From contig JADLSH010000077.1 in assembly GCA_016169945.1 (NCBI GenBank), forward strand, positions 62,001 to 126,000: DNA of 64,000 nucleotides, given 5' to 3'. Within the stretch, counting starts at the first letter, position 1, and each line of letters starts with the position of its first letter. The notes below the pieces were generated by a model. That model saw only the letters and a list, made by a program, of their open reading frames with translations, was not told the origin of the DNA and made no database searches. The translations under genes were made by a program, and so were the position numbers. This document shows positions 24,123 through 35,344 of the stretch, piece by piece. Origin of the DNA: Trachythela sp. YZ-2020. Taxonomy: Eukaryota > Cnidaria > Anthozoa > Malacalcyonacea > Clavulariidae.

Positions 24123-24585
24123 CGCTTTTGCTAAGATTATTTTTACTTTTATCCATAAACTCTTGAAATTGTGAGATTACTGACGTTAAGTGAGAAATGG
24201 ATCCCGATAATACTTGAATCGCTTCAGCATTCACTTGCTGGCCGACTTTTATGCATTCAAGGTCATCACTAACATCAGCCGATTGCACGCTTGATTGCCG
24301 GGTGTCTGAGATAGGCGATTCGTCTTCGTCGTGTTTACAGATCTCCTTGCACAGTTCTTTCATAATGACATTCGCTTTTCCACCATTAATGTACAAAAGG
24401 TTCTTGTTCTTTCTCCATAAAATAGTTGAGTCATCAAACGTGAACAGCTTTTTGTCACTTGCGGGCTGCGACCAAATTCCTTCCAGTTTTAGATTTTCGC
24501 TTACAAAAAGTTTTAATGATTCGAGGTCACCCGTCCATGCGAAGCTCAACTTGTCGCTTAATTTGTTATCCATAAGCAAATACAA
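24064..24585 (-). CDS. Retrotransposon ORF1 first segment, with unnamed WTG/WSxP domain
   Basis: The frame has ATGs at 24585 and 24570; the second gives MDNKLSDKLSFAWTG and resembles the start of the related ORF at 49220, so I prefer it. Residues about 10-80 hold the pattern WTG, FVSENLKLEGIWSQP, DKKLF, ILWRKNKNLLYINGG. The rest is polar, with a probable helical segment (HLTSVISQFQEFMDKSKNNL). The same domain occurs in the minus-strand gene at 49.2 kb. I know no named function; a nucleic-acid-binding or multimerisation role is a guess. The frame overlaps the RRM-like segment by 59 nt. Confidence 0.6.
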   Translation of the reverse strand: MYLLMDNKLSDKLSFAWTGDLESLKLFVSENLKLEGIWSQPASDKKLFTFDDSTILWRKNKNLLYINGGKANVIMKELCKEICKHDEDESPISDTRQSSVQSADVSDDLECIKVGQQVNAEAIQVLSGSISHLTSVISQFQEFMDKSKNNLSKSDGIRAKSSYSEPIFALGIL

Positions 24586-24700
24586 GGCTTTTGGCTAGTA
24601 TAAGCCTATATTCTTGATTGGTATACAGACTTTATATGGTATATATTTGATAAAAACGAGGAGCTCGAAATTTCATGTCAGTTCGTCATGAACGCACTAC

Positions 24701-25459
24701 GCCTAGTATCGCACTTATCGCCTTGGTGTTTTGAAATATAGTGCTTTGAAAGACTTGCGAGGATACGTTGTTACTACTATTATTACTGTTGGATTGAAGG
24801 ACTCGATCCATCAAATACCAAAAAGCTTTAAAGGTTAAACTGTAACACAAGATTGAAAACCAACTACGATCTGTCAGACACAAATCAGAACAGGAGCCTA
24901 AAGTCTCGGTTCACACATCAGTCACTCAAAAACAAATACAAATATAAATAGATCGAGCAAACCTTAAGGAACAAAACGTTTTTTCTAGACGTTTGTAAAA
25001 GAGAGAGTCATTGTTCCATTATAAAAGCGGCATTTCTACAGATGAACGCATGGATCAGGTTATACGTGTTAACTGTTTAACTTTTAAAGTTTGTTCCATT
25101 GTATCAGCCTTCTAAACGTTTCGAAAGAAAAGAGTCGCGACATAATGACATTTGGTCGTAGAGTCATGCGACTAAGCGCGGAGTGTATTTCATTGCATTT
25201 CATGAATACATTTTTTGAGAACCCAGGTAAGAAAAAAGGGTAGGAAAAAAAAGGAAATTATATTTTAACAGAATCGTTATTGCGATTGAAATTATTTCAC
25301 ATTATGTTTAAACTAATTACACCTTGCCACTACAGATTCATACACCAAACACACCAAGCCTATCGAAGAGAATCAAGTATGGTGTAACCATATACTCTTC
25401 TCCATGTATCTCGCAATCTTCTTCTAGAGCAAGTAAATATTTCGTTTTTTTCTTGCTCT
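24701..25459. other. No gene recognised
   Basis: AT-rich sequence between the 5' side of the minus-strand retrotransposon and the microsatellite. Part of it may be the element's 5' UTR. No conserved frame is visible. Confidence 0.4.
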
Positions 25460-25815
<356 letters not shown>

Positions 25816-26006
25816 GCTCCAGTCAGAATGCATGTGTTTGAATGTAGCTGTGATAGTATGCTACCCAAGTATCTTGACACACAATGATATACAATGGCTT
25901 ATTATTAATCTGAAATATATTTTTCTTAACAGCGTACATTGGGTATGTGTAAGATGTCACGAAAGTTCAGCAGAGCCAAAGGAGCTCAAATCTCTACTAT
26001 GATGTA

Positions 26007-28931
26007 ACATTTCAGATGTCTGAAATAGAAAGCAAAACAATTAGAGTCATGTATCAGCGAGGGGACGGAAACAAAAGGCAGTTGTTTGTGGACAAACCGA
26101 TCAACATGCCAGTTTCAACAACAGTGCCACTGTATTTTTGAACAAGAGAACAGTGATCCAGGATGTGGCACCTCATTTATTTCCATTTCAATACTGTCAA
26201 TTAAAGACAAAGAATGTAAAAACTATAAAGGAATTGCAAAACTATTCCTCAGGTACGCTCACGGTATCGGGACTTATTCAGTGGTCCGGACCTCCCACAA
26301 GCAAAAAGAGGAATCCACCAAACATGTTCGTGATGGAACAATTTCAGACAGTTCTGGCTCTATCAAGCTTTGATGCAAAGGCTGGGATGCAAACGCTTGA
26401 AGAACGTCGCATTACTATGTGCATTGATCTTATTAGCAAAATGTCTCATCCTCAACATGAACTGCACCATCTTCTTCCAAATAAACTTTGCCAGGTACGC
26501 AATGACATACACGTCAGAGTGGTCAATTGTTCAAAAAAGCTTCTGCAACGATGTTAACAAAATCTACGACGAAATTGCTCATTTCAGAAGGAATATTGTC
26601 AACATACCCTCGGGTAGAGCGGGCAAGAGTTTTATTGAAGAACTAACCTCCTGGTTGAAGCAGTTTCACTCCAACTCAGATCTGAACTCAGTTGCATTGA
26701 AAGTTTTCATGGTGCTCCCCTCATTGATTCTTCAAAAGCCCTCCGCTACTTCTAAGAGCAAAGACCACAGCATCGCTATAGAACGTCGATTAGCTCTATG
26801 GAGGTAAGGAGATATAAACCTGTTAATGAAAGAAGTGAGATTTATACAAGAACGATTCATAACCTCAAAGAAAGCCAGATCATTCGACGATATCTCCAAA
26901 GTCTTCGCTAGATTGGTTATGCAAGGGAAATTATCCGCGGCGATCAAATTCCTGGATAAAGAAAGCTCTTCAGGCCTACTCGATCTTTCGCCAGAAGTCT
27001 TGGAAGGACTGAAAGAAAAGCACCCGCTAGCCAGTGAAATAGAGGATGAATGCCTCCTGAACGGTCCGGTGTACCAAATCCCGCCCAGTATTTTCGATCT
27101 CATCAAAGAACAAATGATCTATGATGCAGCAATGAAAACAAAGGGCTCAGCAGGACCGTCGGGAATGGATGCTGAACTTTACCGGATAATTTTGTGCTCG
27201 AAAAACTTCAGTAGTGAGGGAAAGATCCTGAGAGAAGAAATAGCCGTGATGACAAGAAACCTGCTGAAGTCATGTTATTATCCATCCCTGCTTGAGAGCT
27301 ATATGTCCTGCAGACTCATCCCATTAGACAAGAATCCTGGAATTCGACCAATAGGAGTGGAGGAAGTGCTGCGTCGAATTGTCAACTGCTTTTTTAAGGG
27401 GGGAGATTAAGCAAGCAGCGGGGCCATTACAAGTCTGCGCAGGATACAGTGCAGGAGCCGAGGCCGCCATACATGCCATGAGCCACGTTTTTGAAGAAGA
27501 GGGGACGGATGGAGTACTGTTGATCGATGCGACCAATGCTTTTAATCAGATGAACAGAGCGGTAGCCATGCACAACATCCAGATAACCTGCAATGAAATG
27601 TCCATGTACATAATCAACACCTATAGAAGCCCTTCCAGGCTATTTATTTGTGGGGAAGGAGAGATCTTGTCGCAGGAAGGTACCACACAAGGTGACCCTC
27701 TAGCAATGCCCTGGTACTCAGTTAACACATCCATCATGATACAGAGCTTGAGGCTGAATATACCAGAAGTCAAACAAGTATGGCTGGCGGATGACTCAGC
27801 AGGAGGAGGAAGACTGGTACAGTTATATAATTGGTACAAGCACCTCGAAGAGGAAGGAAAGAAATTTGGTTATCTAGTAAATGGATCAAAGTGTTGGCTC
27901 ATCGTGAAGTCACGAGAACTGGCAGACCAAGCCGAGCGGCTTTTTGGAAAAGAAGTTAATATAACAACAGAAGGAAAACGTCACCTGGGAGCCGTTATAG
28001 GATCCAAGGACTACAAAGACGAGTATTGCAAAGACAAAGTCCAAGGATGGAGGAAAGACATCGTAAATCTCGCAGAAATTGCAAAAAGCCAACCACATGC
28101 TGCCTACATTGCCCTCACAAAGGGATACAATTCGAAATTCACATATTTCATGCGAACAATCGAGGCATTTGAAGAGTATGTAGACCCGGTACATGAAACC
28201 ATCAATGAAATACTCCTCCCGCCACTTTTTGGTCAGGAAGAACCCGTCCCGGATGAACTAAGTAAACTCATGACTCTAACACCAGCACAAGGCGGGTTGG
28301 GAGTACCTGATCTGAAAGCCGAAGCCCCGCAGCAATACGCAGCCTCAAAACTAATCACCAAACAACACGCAGAGACAATCAAAGGGCAAAGCGCTTTTAT
28401 GGAACCGAGTGAGCAGTCTATAGATGATCGGAAGAGAATGCAGCAGACAATCAAGATGGAGACTGAAAAGTCAAGAATGAATGGCATTGATGCATCTCTG
28501 TCCCCAGACGTACTACGTTTGGTAATGCAATCAAGAGACAAGGGTTCGAGCTCTTGGCTAAATGCCTTACCACTCAAAAACCAGGGCTTGTCCCTTAATA
28601 AGCAAGAATTTAGAGACTCGCTGCGAATGAGATACAATCTGCCTCTGCATGATCTACCAAGCCATTGTGCTTGCGGAGATCGCTTCAACATCAACCATGC
28701 CCTCTCATGCAAAAAAGGGGGATTCGTGGCGCAAAGACATGACGGAGTTCGCGATCTACTTACCTCGTTACTCGGTAAAGTTTGCAAGAATGTGGAAATA
28801 GAGCCACATCTCCAACCTATCGACAACGAAAGGTTCAATCTAAGATCTTCGATTACAAGCCCTCATGAGGCGAGATTGGATATGAAGGCGGGAGGTTTCT
28901 GGTTGCGTGGAGCTACTGCATTTTTCGACGT

Positions 28932-28938
<7 letters not shown>
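26007..28938 (+). pseudogene. RLE-type (R2-like) non-LTR retrotransposon reverse transcriptase, broken and 3'-truncated
   Basis: Similarity starts near 26040 (RVMYQRGDGNKRQLFVDKP) and runs through several frames: YDEIAHFRRN, IPSGRAGKSF, an in-frame stop at 26806, then SAGPSGMDAELYRII and IRPIGVEEVLRRIV. After a frameshift in the T and G runs near 27395 the frame 27379-28938 continues: LLIDATNAFNQMNR, TTQGDPLAMPWYSV and the catalytic LADDSAGGG near 27785. The C terminus has a C-x-C-x8-H-x4-C knuckle (CACGDRFNINHALSCKKGG), RHDGVRDLL, EARLDMKAGGFW and AFFDVR. This order matches the zinc knuckle and restriction-like endonuclease of R2-type elements. The frame ends where the GATA tail of the next element starts. 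The exact clade is undecided. Confidence 0.75.

Positions 28939-28971
<33 letters not shown>
28933..28971. repeat. (GATA)n tract, 3' tail of the minus-strand element
   Basis: About nine GATA units lie directly between the R2-like gene and an AT-rich 3' UTR. Read on the minus strand they form a (TATC)n tail at the 3' end of the element at 28.9-31.4 kb. Confidence 0.85.
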
Positions 28972-28972
<1 letters not shown>

Positions 28973-31440
28973 TTTATTTTATTTATACACGCTAATAACA
29001 TCAACAAAAGCTGGTTTCCATGAAAGGCGTGTACATCAATAAAGAGAAGTATTAAATATAAACTAGTACAAGTAGAAATAATCGTTCAAGCCGTCTAAAA
29101 AAGTATAAAGTATCAACTAAGGTATTAATATACCAATAATCCAATAAGAATAAAGTTACGGTATTTTACAAATTATTTACAACTGGTTATTAGCAGTTGT
29201 GAGTAGCGATTTTGTGTTCAAAGATTTGCAGTGATTTGCTTTCTCTTATTTCCTTTGGTAAAGAGTTCCATATGAATGCCCCATCAAACATGAAACTCTT
29301 TTTCATGTTGTTTGTACGAGGTTGTGGCAAACAAACGGCCGATGAAACGTTCCGAAGATTGTAACTTGTCGTTTCGTTTTTGTTAGTAAAAAGGTTTGTG
29401 AGACTCTTTGGTCCCATGTTATTTAAAATTTTAAACATAACCTTAGCCTTTGCTTTTATTCGTTGCGTTTTAAGTGGTTGCCATCCTAATTCGTTTAACA
29501 CGATATCATGATGAACTTCATTGCTCGAATATGTAATTATGAGAGCTGCTCTATTATGCAGTTTTTGTAGTCTTGTTGACTGGGTTTCACCAAACACATT
29601 CCATACTTCACAACAATAATTGAAGTATGGTTGCACTATTGCATTGTGAACAGAGAGAAGCGAGTCTCTGTCAACAAATTCCCTCAAACGACGAAGGGCA
29701 CCGAGTCCTGAATTTATTTTCTTACATACATTTTCAGTATTTTTTTCCTGCAGGAGAGATGTTGATCAACAGTTACTCCTAATGTCTTGCATTCAAAAAC
29801 TTGTTTAATTGGTGTTTTGTCTATATTAACTTTAATCTGATGATTCGAGACACTATTTATCATTGGTTTTGATCCAATTAGCATGAATTTAGTTTTTGCA
29901 ACATTAAGACTAAGCTTGTTTGCTATTAACCATTTTCTGAGGTTCTCTAAGTCTGTGTTCATAGCAACTTCAACATCATCTATAGTATCACCCGTGGCTG
30001 TTAAATTTGTGTCATCAGCAAATAATCGGGACCTAGTTTCATTTAAGCATTGTGGTAAATCATTTATGTATAGTAGAAAGAACAAAGGCCCCAATATTGA
30101 GCTTTGAGGAACACCACATTTAATCTTGGGCTCAGATGAAACAAATCCATTCACTCTACATTTTTGATTTCGGTTAAAAAGATATGATTTCAATAGTAAA
30201 TATGCATTCCCTTTGATTCCGCAAAGTTCTAGTTTTTTAAGTAGGATTTGGTGATCCACAGTATCAAATGCTTTTTTTAGATCAATGAATGCTACCAAAC
30301 TGAATTGCTTTCTATCCATGTTCACATACCAACTGTTTGTACAATCTAGTAATGCAGTAGCAGTGGAATGGAATTTTCTGAAGCCAAATTGATTTTCGGA
30401 AGCAGTTCATTTTGGGTTAAGTAATCATACAATTGATTGTAGAGAATCCTTTCCATAATTTTGCTTATGGCGGGTAAAACTGAAATAGGTCTATAGTTTC
30501 CTGGTAAATTTCGTTGACCACTTTTATACAGTGGTGTGACCCTTGCTACTTTCCATTCACTTGGGAAAGAGCATAAGGTCATGGTTTGATTAAATATATA
30601 GGTTAATGAGCTAGAAATAATAGGTGATGATATTTTAATAATTTTACTGGAGATGTTGTCTATACCAGTTGCTTTGAAACTTGAAAGACCTCGGAGGAGA
30701 TGATATATGTTGTCTACATGCAGTTACAGCTTTGAAAAATTAGTGAATTCAGATTCAGATGTTTTAATGTATTGCAGAAAATTACTGTCAGAGTTATTAA
30801 TTTCACTTGCCAAACTTGGGCCAATGTCTGAGAAGAATTTATTAAAGCCTTCAGCAATTTCCTCAGGACTTTGCAAAGTTTCCTCACAAATATTTAACTC
30901 ATTTACCTGAGTAGGTCTATTTTTACGGCCTAACAAAGAATTTATTATTTTCCATGCCTTCTTTGGACATTGTTTTTGATTTGCAATCCTACTAGAATAG
31001 TATTCTGTTTTGGCATTTTTTAGTTCTATTTTACTTTGTTTCTTGCTTTTTTAAAGTTTTGCCAGTCTGATTCAAGTTTTGTGATAATAGCCTTTCTTTT
31101 AAGCTTGTCTCTCTCATTTATTAACTTTTTAATATTTTTTGTAATCCATGGAATTCTACTTGACTTTATTTTTTTACATTGCAAAGGTGCATGTTTATTC
31201 AAAACTTCAAGAAATAATTGCTTCCAAATGTCCCACATGCTATCGGGATCATCAGCGAAAAAGTAAACATATTCCCATGGTTGATTTCCTAGATCTTTAA
31301 GAAATTTTTCTTGTTGAAAATTTTTCATGTTTCTAATCTCAACAATGTTTCTTTGATGTTTCATAGCCATGTTAATTTTTCTAATTGCAAATATAAGACT
31401 GTGATCACTAATTCCTGTGTGAATTACCCCATGAACGATA
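28939..31440 (-). mobile_element. 5'-truncated non-LTR retrotransposon, (TATC)n tail
   Basis: The element reads on the minus strand from about 31440 (end of the endonuclease domain) through RT to a 3' UTR of about 220 bp and the (TATC)n tail. ORF1 and most of the endonuclease are missing, as expected from incomplete target-primed reverse transcription. The tail abuts the R2-like gene at its FFDVR codons. Beyond 31440 I found no continuation of that gene, so the insertion may have come with a deletion, or the gene was already truncated. Confidence 0.75.
29190..31440 (-). pseudogene. Non-LTR ORF2 remnant (endonuclease end, linker, RT), frameshifted
   Basis: From 31440 downward: GVIHTGISDHSLIFAIRK (endonuclease end), linker with PWEYVYFFADDPDSMWDIWK and SRIPWITKNIKKLINERDKL (31370-31026), then RT in several frames. 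RT motifs: EWKVARVTPLYKSGQR, NYRPISVLPAISKIMERILY (30582-30346), FIDLKKAFDTVDHQILLKKL, CGVPQSSILGPLFFLLYIND and the catalytic LFADDTN near 30020. The C terminus (29687-29190) has VHNAIVQPYFNYCCEVWNVF, YNLRNVSS and FIWNSLPKEIRESKS. Breaks near 30930, 30700, 30335 and 29700 inactivate it. The family differs from the elements at 2-5 kb and 20-24 kb. Confidence 0.85.
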
Positions 31441-33574
31441 TGCAGTTGTCATAGCGTGGTTGAGAACCAGAATTTCTTTTGAAATTTTGAGATCAGTGCA
31501 TGTAAGTGTCAGGGGGTCAAGATCACCCTTTTTTAGAAAGGAATTTGAAGTTTTAGACGATTTTGGACTAAACGTCAAGGCTGCTGGAGTCTTTTAGAAT
31601 TTTTATCATAGCTATTTTAATAATATAGTTTTAAATTGTTTATAATAGTATGTATTCTGTATTCAAACATTATTACTGGTGAGAAAGGAACATTATTAGA
31701 GATGAGAAAGGAACATTTTGCGTAAATGTACACTAACATAGTTAATATTAAGTTGTATAATTGTATTTTCATCTACTATTTTTAATAAAAGTTTTACATT
31801 GTTTTACAATTACCACTACAGAGCAGAACGTTTTCGGAATAGTCCAATTGTTTCGTCAATTGAACTTTATAATAACTCTCTTTCATAATATATCTATATA
31901 ACTATAATCTGAATTTTTAGAAATAGCTGCATGATAAATCGTTTTAAAACTTACTTCATGCTTTTACTATTGATTAATTGTAATAGTTTTAAAATTAGTT
32001 AGTATGGTATATTAATGTATTTATTGCTATATATTGTAATACGCATCCTAATTTAGCTATTTATTGAAGCTACTTGATGTGTAAACATTAAACACAGGAA
32101 AGACTAACAGACCAAAAACGATTAACTTTATCCTTTAGAAGTATCAGCCAAGACGGGATAATCTGCTCTCGTAGACAAAGATTCGCGCCTTTTATTATGG
32201 ACGCCATGTTGTTGTTTTTCTACGTAGTTTAACAGTAAAGAACCTGTAAAGTTAACAATATTATATTTGAAATTGAGTTCTGTCTCTCCTCCGATCAGCT
32301 GTGAACCAGGATCACTGTAGATAAACTCGGGCCAACCGCGAATATTTCACGCTTGACTAAAATGCACGCCAAAACGCCAATTAAAAGTGTGACGAATTTT
32401 CTGCAAGTCCGTGCGTAATTTGACTTCGAAAATTGCGCAATTTATTTTGGCTCTTGAACAATTAGGGTTGTTCAGGGTAATACGAAACCTATTGGGGTTG
32501 AAATGGGGATTTACAAGGATAATTTCGATACCAAAGTTGCCATGGTTACGCTGTTTGCTTTTTTTGTGAAGGAGTCTTCTGGCAAGGCGTGCGCGGTGGT
32601 CTCCCTCGCTGCCGCTCTTTGTGTCGTACCTCTCCACGAGCGGCTTCTTACTTGCACACAACATTCCATTCCCTATTGTTTCTGTTTGACCAATCACAAC
32701 GCGTTTTGTGAAATTACGCACGAAGCTATTGCAGGAAACATTGCAAGATCAAGGAGTGGCGATGCGGCATTTCAGAATTTACATATAGGATGGACGACGA
32801 AACGCTAGTTTTCCTGTTCTCATGTAAAATGTTTTCTTAAAGTGAAAAAGAATTCAAAGAAAGATAAAGCTTAACTCTTAAACACAAGCATTTAGTAACG
32901 TGTGTCGTATGCGAAAGCATTTATATTTTATTTCAAACGCTACGTATTGCCGCTTTGTGGTGAAATGTGCACAAACCGCTACAAGACTCTAATTTTCTAT
33001 TAATAACGATTGTGTGAATTGTGTAATTATTTTGAAATATCGTCGACGAAGATGAGCTTCTGAAAATATTAGTTATTAGCAGATTTTAAAGGAGACAAAA
33101 TACCGCAATAATTTTGCCAGTTTGAAGTCGACGACATCTATATTTTGAATGAATTGTGTTCTTAGTAGTTATAGTGTAGTTTGTATTCATATACAGTCGA
33201 TCATGACCTGCATATTTATGTGCCTTGGCTGTATTATTGCAATATTTGTACAGTACAAAATATGGAAATCTTATACTATTTTTGTTTCTTACTGTAGAAA
33301 ATAATAAAATATATATTCCTGCATGATCAATAGACAATTAAAATAAATCTGTGTCTGTGCCGTTGGGTCAAAACTTTATAGTGTAGTTTGGTTTGATACA
33401 AAGTATTAAACTATATAAGTATATTTAAATAATTCTCGATAAAATATCAGCAAACAATAATTTCAAAATAATCGCTGCGAGCGAAGCGAACAGCACACTA
33501 TTCATTCACGTTATGCATCTGCGCGGGCTGAATATACTGTAACAAACTCGATTTTTTTTGTTGGTTGGTAGGCC
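31441..33574. other. No gene recognised; locally GC-richer patch at 32560-32780
   Basis: The sequence around 32560-32780 has more GC and CpG than its surroundings and a 101-codon plus frame (32503-32808) without family resemblance. It could be part of a host first exon or promoter, or an old repeat. I find no motif that decides. Confidence 0.35.
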
Positions 33575-33756
33575 GAACGATGATTTATGACGTCTTGGAA
33601 CATTATAGCTTTCGAAATTCACGATCAGCGGTAACTGTGGCCAAAGTCGATCCTTGACCCACAAGCTTTAGAACGATGATTTATGACGTCATGGAACAAT
33701 ATAGCTTTCGAAATGCATGATCAGCGGTAACTGTGGCCAAAGTCGAACCTTGTGTA
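33575..33756. repeat. Two-unit tandem duplication, 96-bp period
   Basis: GAACGATGATTTATGACGTC at 33575 recurs at 33671, followed in both by TATAGCTTTCGAAAT and GATCAGCGGTAACTGTGGCC. The units differ at a few positions. No coding content. Confidence 0.85.
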
Positions 33757-33859
33757 CATATTGAATAGGCCAACAGTTTAGTGATGAAAGGCAATGTTCT
33801 TTTATTATGAATTTTTTAGCCTTGTTATGTGCTCAAGTATATCCAATACGACACTGGCG

Positions 33860-34275
33860 TCGTTTAAGCCGGTTACAGACGACCAAGTTTTCCAATTTCT
33901 GTGACAAGTTTTGATATGGCAAGTTTTATTTGCTCGTCTGTATACGCAACTTTGCCAATTTTTTCTAAGACAAGTACACTTGTTCTAAAGCTAACATGCA
34001 AGCTTTTGAACAAGTGTACTTGTCATAGAAAAAATTGGCAAAGTACAAATTTCGCTCGTCTGTGTCACTGATCTGTGTGGGTCAACAAAGAAAACTTGTA
34101 AAAGTAATTTGAGCACTTAGGTGGGGTTTGTCAGCAATCGTTCGTTGAATTGGCTTTCATGGCGGTCAGAAAACCAAAAACTTGTCATAGAAAATTTGTT
34201 GTACGTGTGTACGTGCAATTGGAAAATCAAACTTGCCATATTATGAAAACTTGTCATAGAAAATTTGCTTTAACA
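33860..34275. mobile_element. Probable decayed MITE with repeated ACTTGTCATAGAAAA motif
   Basis: The motif CTTGTCATAGAAAA recurs near 34018, 34183 and 34250. Inverted forms such as GCCAATTTTTTCTAAGACAA (near 33954) face AGAAAAAATTGGCAAAG (near 34027). GGTTACAGACGACCAAGTT at 33872 and CTCGTCTGT motifs add to a foldback pattern. The outer ends and a duplication could not be fixed, so the limits are approximate. Confidence 0.5.
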
Positions 34276-34609
34276 GTGGAGAGCATGGGATATAATGTAT
34301 TTAAACGCTCTTAAAATGGTGAAATACCTAATGCAGAAACTATTTCGGTGAACTTGTAATAACTGCCTGCTCAATCGAACTTGGTGGCCTTAAGCCAGGC
34401 GCACACTAGTGCAAGTTGTACGCACAGATGTCATTCGTGACCAATTACGTGCGACGAAAATCCTAGTGTGCGGGGAAAATATACAGGATTTTTGTCACTC
34501 GTGTCGTGAACAACAAATATCAAACGTGTTTGATATTTTCTGTCATTCGTGACAAAAATTCCTCGCAGCAAAGAAGTGCGCATGCGTGTTATTTCCCAAA
34601 ACAACATGG

Positions 34610-34910
34610 CGGATAGTGAACAAACACTTGCAGCTAGCGATAGGAATTGCGGCGGGCATTTGCCTGACTATAGTTAAGTCAAATACTTATAAAATAAACC
34701 TTTCCCACCTCCAACCCTTAACCTAACCCTAACCAGAAATGTCTGAAAAGGAATTTTGGGGTTAAAACAAGTCGGAAAAAATTATTTGAAAGAAAAAATA
34801 ATTTAAGTGAGAAAAAAGTTTTGGCCGGGATTGACCGGGCTTGAACAGCCGCTCTAAGAAACTGTAGCCAGCGCACGCCCTAAACCACTACGCCACCGAC
34901 TAGCTCGCTG
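34610..34910 (-). mobile_element. Second tRNA-derived SINE, inside the foldback element
   Basis: Read on the minus strand from 34908, the sequence has an A-box match GGTGGCGTAGTGGTTTAGG and a B-box-like GGCTGTTCAAGCCC about 35 nt later. These are the two internal RNA polymerase III promoter boxes of a tRNA-derived head. An AT-rich body follows, ending near a GGTTAGGGTTAGG tract at about 34734-34713. It is unrelated in sequence to the SINE family at 9 and 35 kb. It is not a valid tRNA gene, because the acceptor stem does not close. Confidence 0.6.
34713..34734 (-). repeat. Short interstitial telomere-like tract (TTAGGG type)
   Basis: On the minus strand this reads GGTTAGGGTTAGG followed by TTAAGGGTT: about three and a half degenerate TTAGGG units. 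It lies within the interior of the foldback element. It is too short to indicate a chromosome fusion. Confidence 0.6.
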
Positions 34911-35344
34911 AATGCAATTGCAATAAACCACTATATATAATGCTAAACATACATTCTTTGCTGCGAGGAATTTTTGTCACGAATGACAGAAAATATCAAA
35001 CACGTTTGATATTTGTTGTTCACGACACGAGTGACAAAAATCCTGTATATTTTCCCCGCACACTAGGATTTTCGTCGCACGTAATTGGTCACGAATGACA
35101 TCTGTGCGTACAACTTGCACTAGTGCGCGCCGGGCTTTAAGTCTTAATGTAAATTATTTACCAACGTTAACGTTAACAAATGAAACATCGCCACATTGCG
35201 GTGACACAAATTGCTAGTGTCTGTTCTTTGGCAACGTGAATCTCCCCGTTCATAAACACCCAATTCTAACACTTGATAATTAAATAATGCCCAGAGCTTA
35301 TATATACATTTCGCAGCATTTCACTTTCTATTAGAAATTCCTCA

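Larger units (their letters stand above)
20321..24700 (-). mobile_element. Near-complete non-LTR retrotransposon with (TATC)n 3' tail
   Basis: On the minus strand the order is ORF1 segments (24585 to 23550), endonuclease, RT, a 3' UTR of about 170 bp, then a simple-repeat tail read as (TATC)n (GATA units on plus, 20321-20344). Simple-repeat instead of poly-A tails occur in L2/CR1/Rex-like non-LTR clades. The 5' limit lies somewhere above 24600 and is not marked by a visible duplication. The (TATC)n tail is shared with the element at 28.9-31.4 kb. Confidence 0.8.
34394..35136. mobile_element. Young TTAA-flanked foldback-like element with about 182-bp TIRs
   Basis: The arms 34394-34575 and 34954-35136 are inverted copies that I find identical apart from the first dozen or so terminal bases (GCCAGGCGCACACTAGTGC against AGCCCGGCGCGCACTAGTGC). 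TTAA lies outside both ends (34390-34393 and 35137-35140). Each arm contains a nested palindrome, TATCAAACGTGTTTGATA. The 380-bp interior has no transposase but carries a minus-strand tRNA-like SINE sequence and a telomere-like tract. The arm identity implies recent movement or ongoing gene conversion. Confidence 0.85.

Noticed and set aside
31441..31620. Continuation of the R2-type gene after the inserted minus-strand element
   Set aside because: No frame gives the expected C-terminal motifs following the AFFDVR block, so I do not claim a reconstructed gene.
32503..32808. A 101-codon plus frame in a GC-richer patch as a host gene
   Set aside because: No family resemblance, no splice context that convinces, and a comparable frame exists on the other strand.
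34713..34734. Chromosome-fusion or telomere scar
   Set aside because: Only about three and a half degenerate TTAGGG units, located inside a mobile element.
34823..34908. Functional minus-strand tRNA gene
   Set aside because: A and B boxes match, but no seven-pair acceptor stem can be formed and the sequence runs into a SINE-like AT-rich body.
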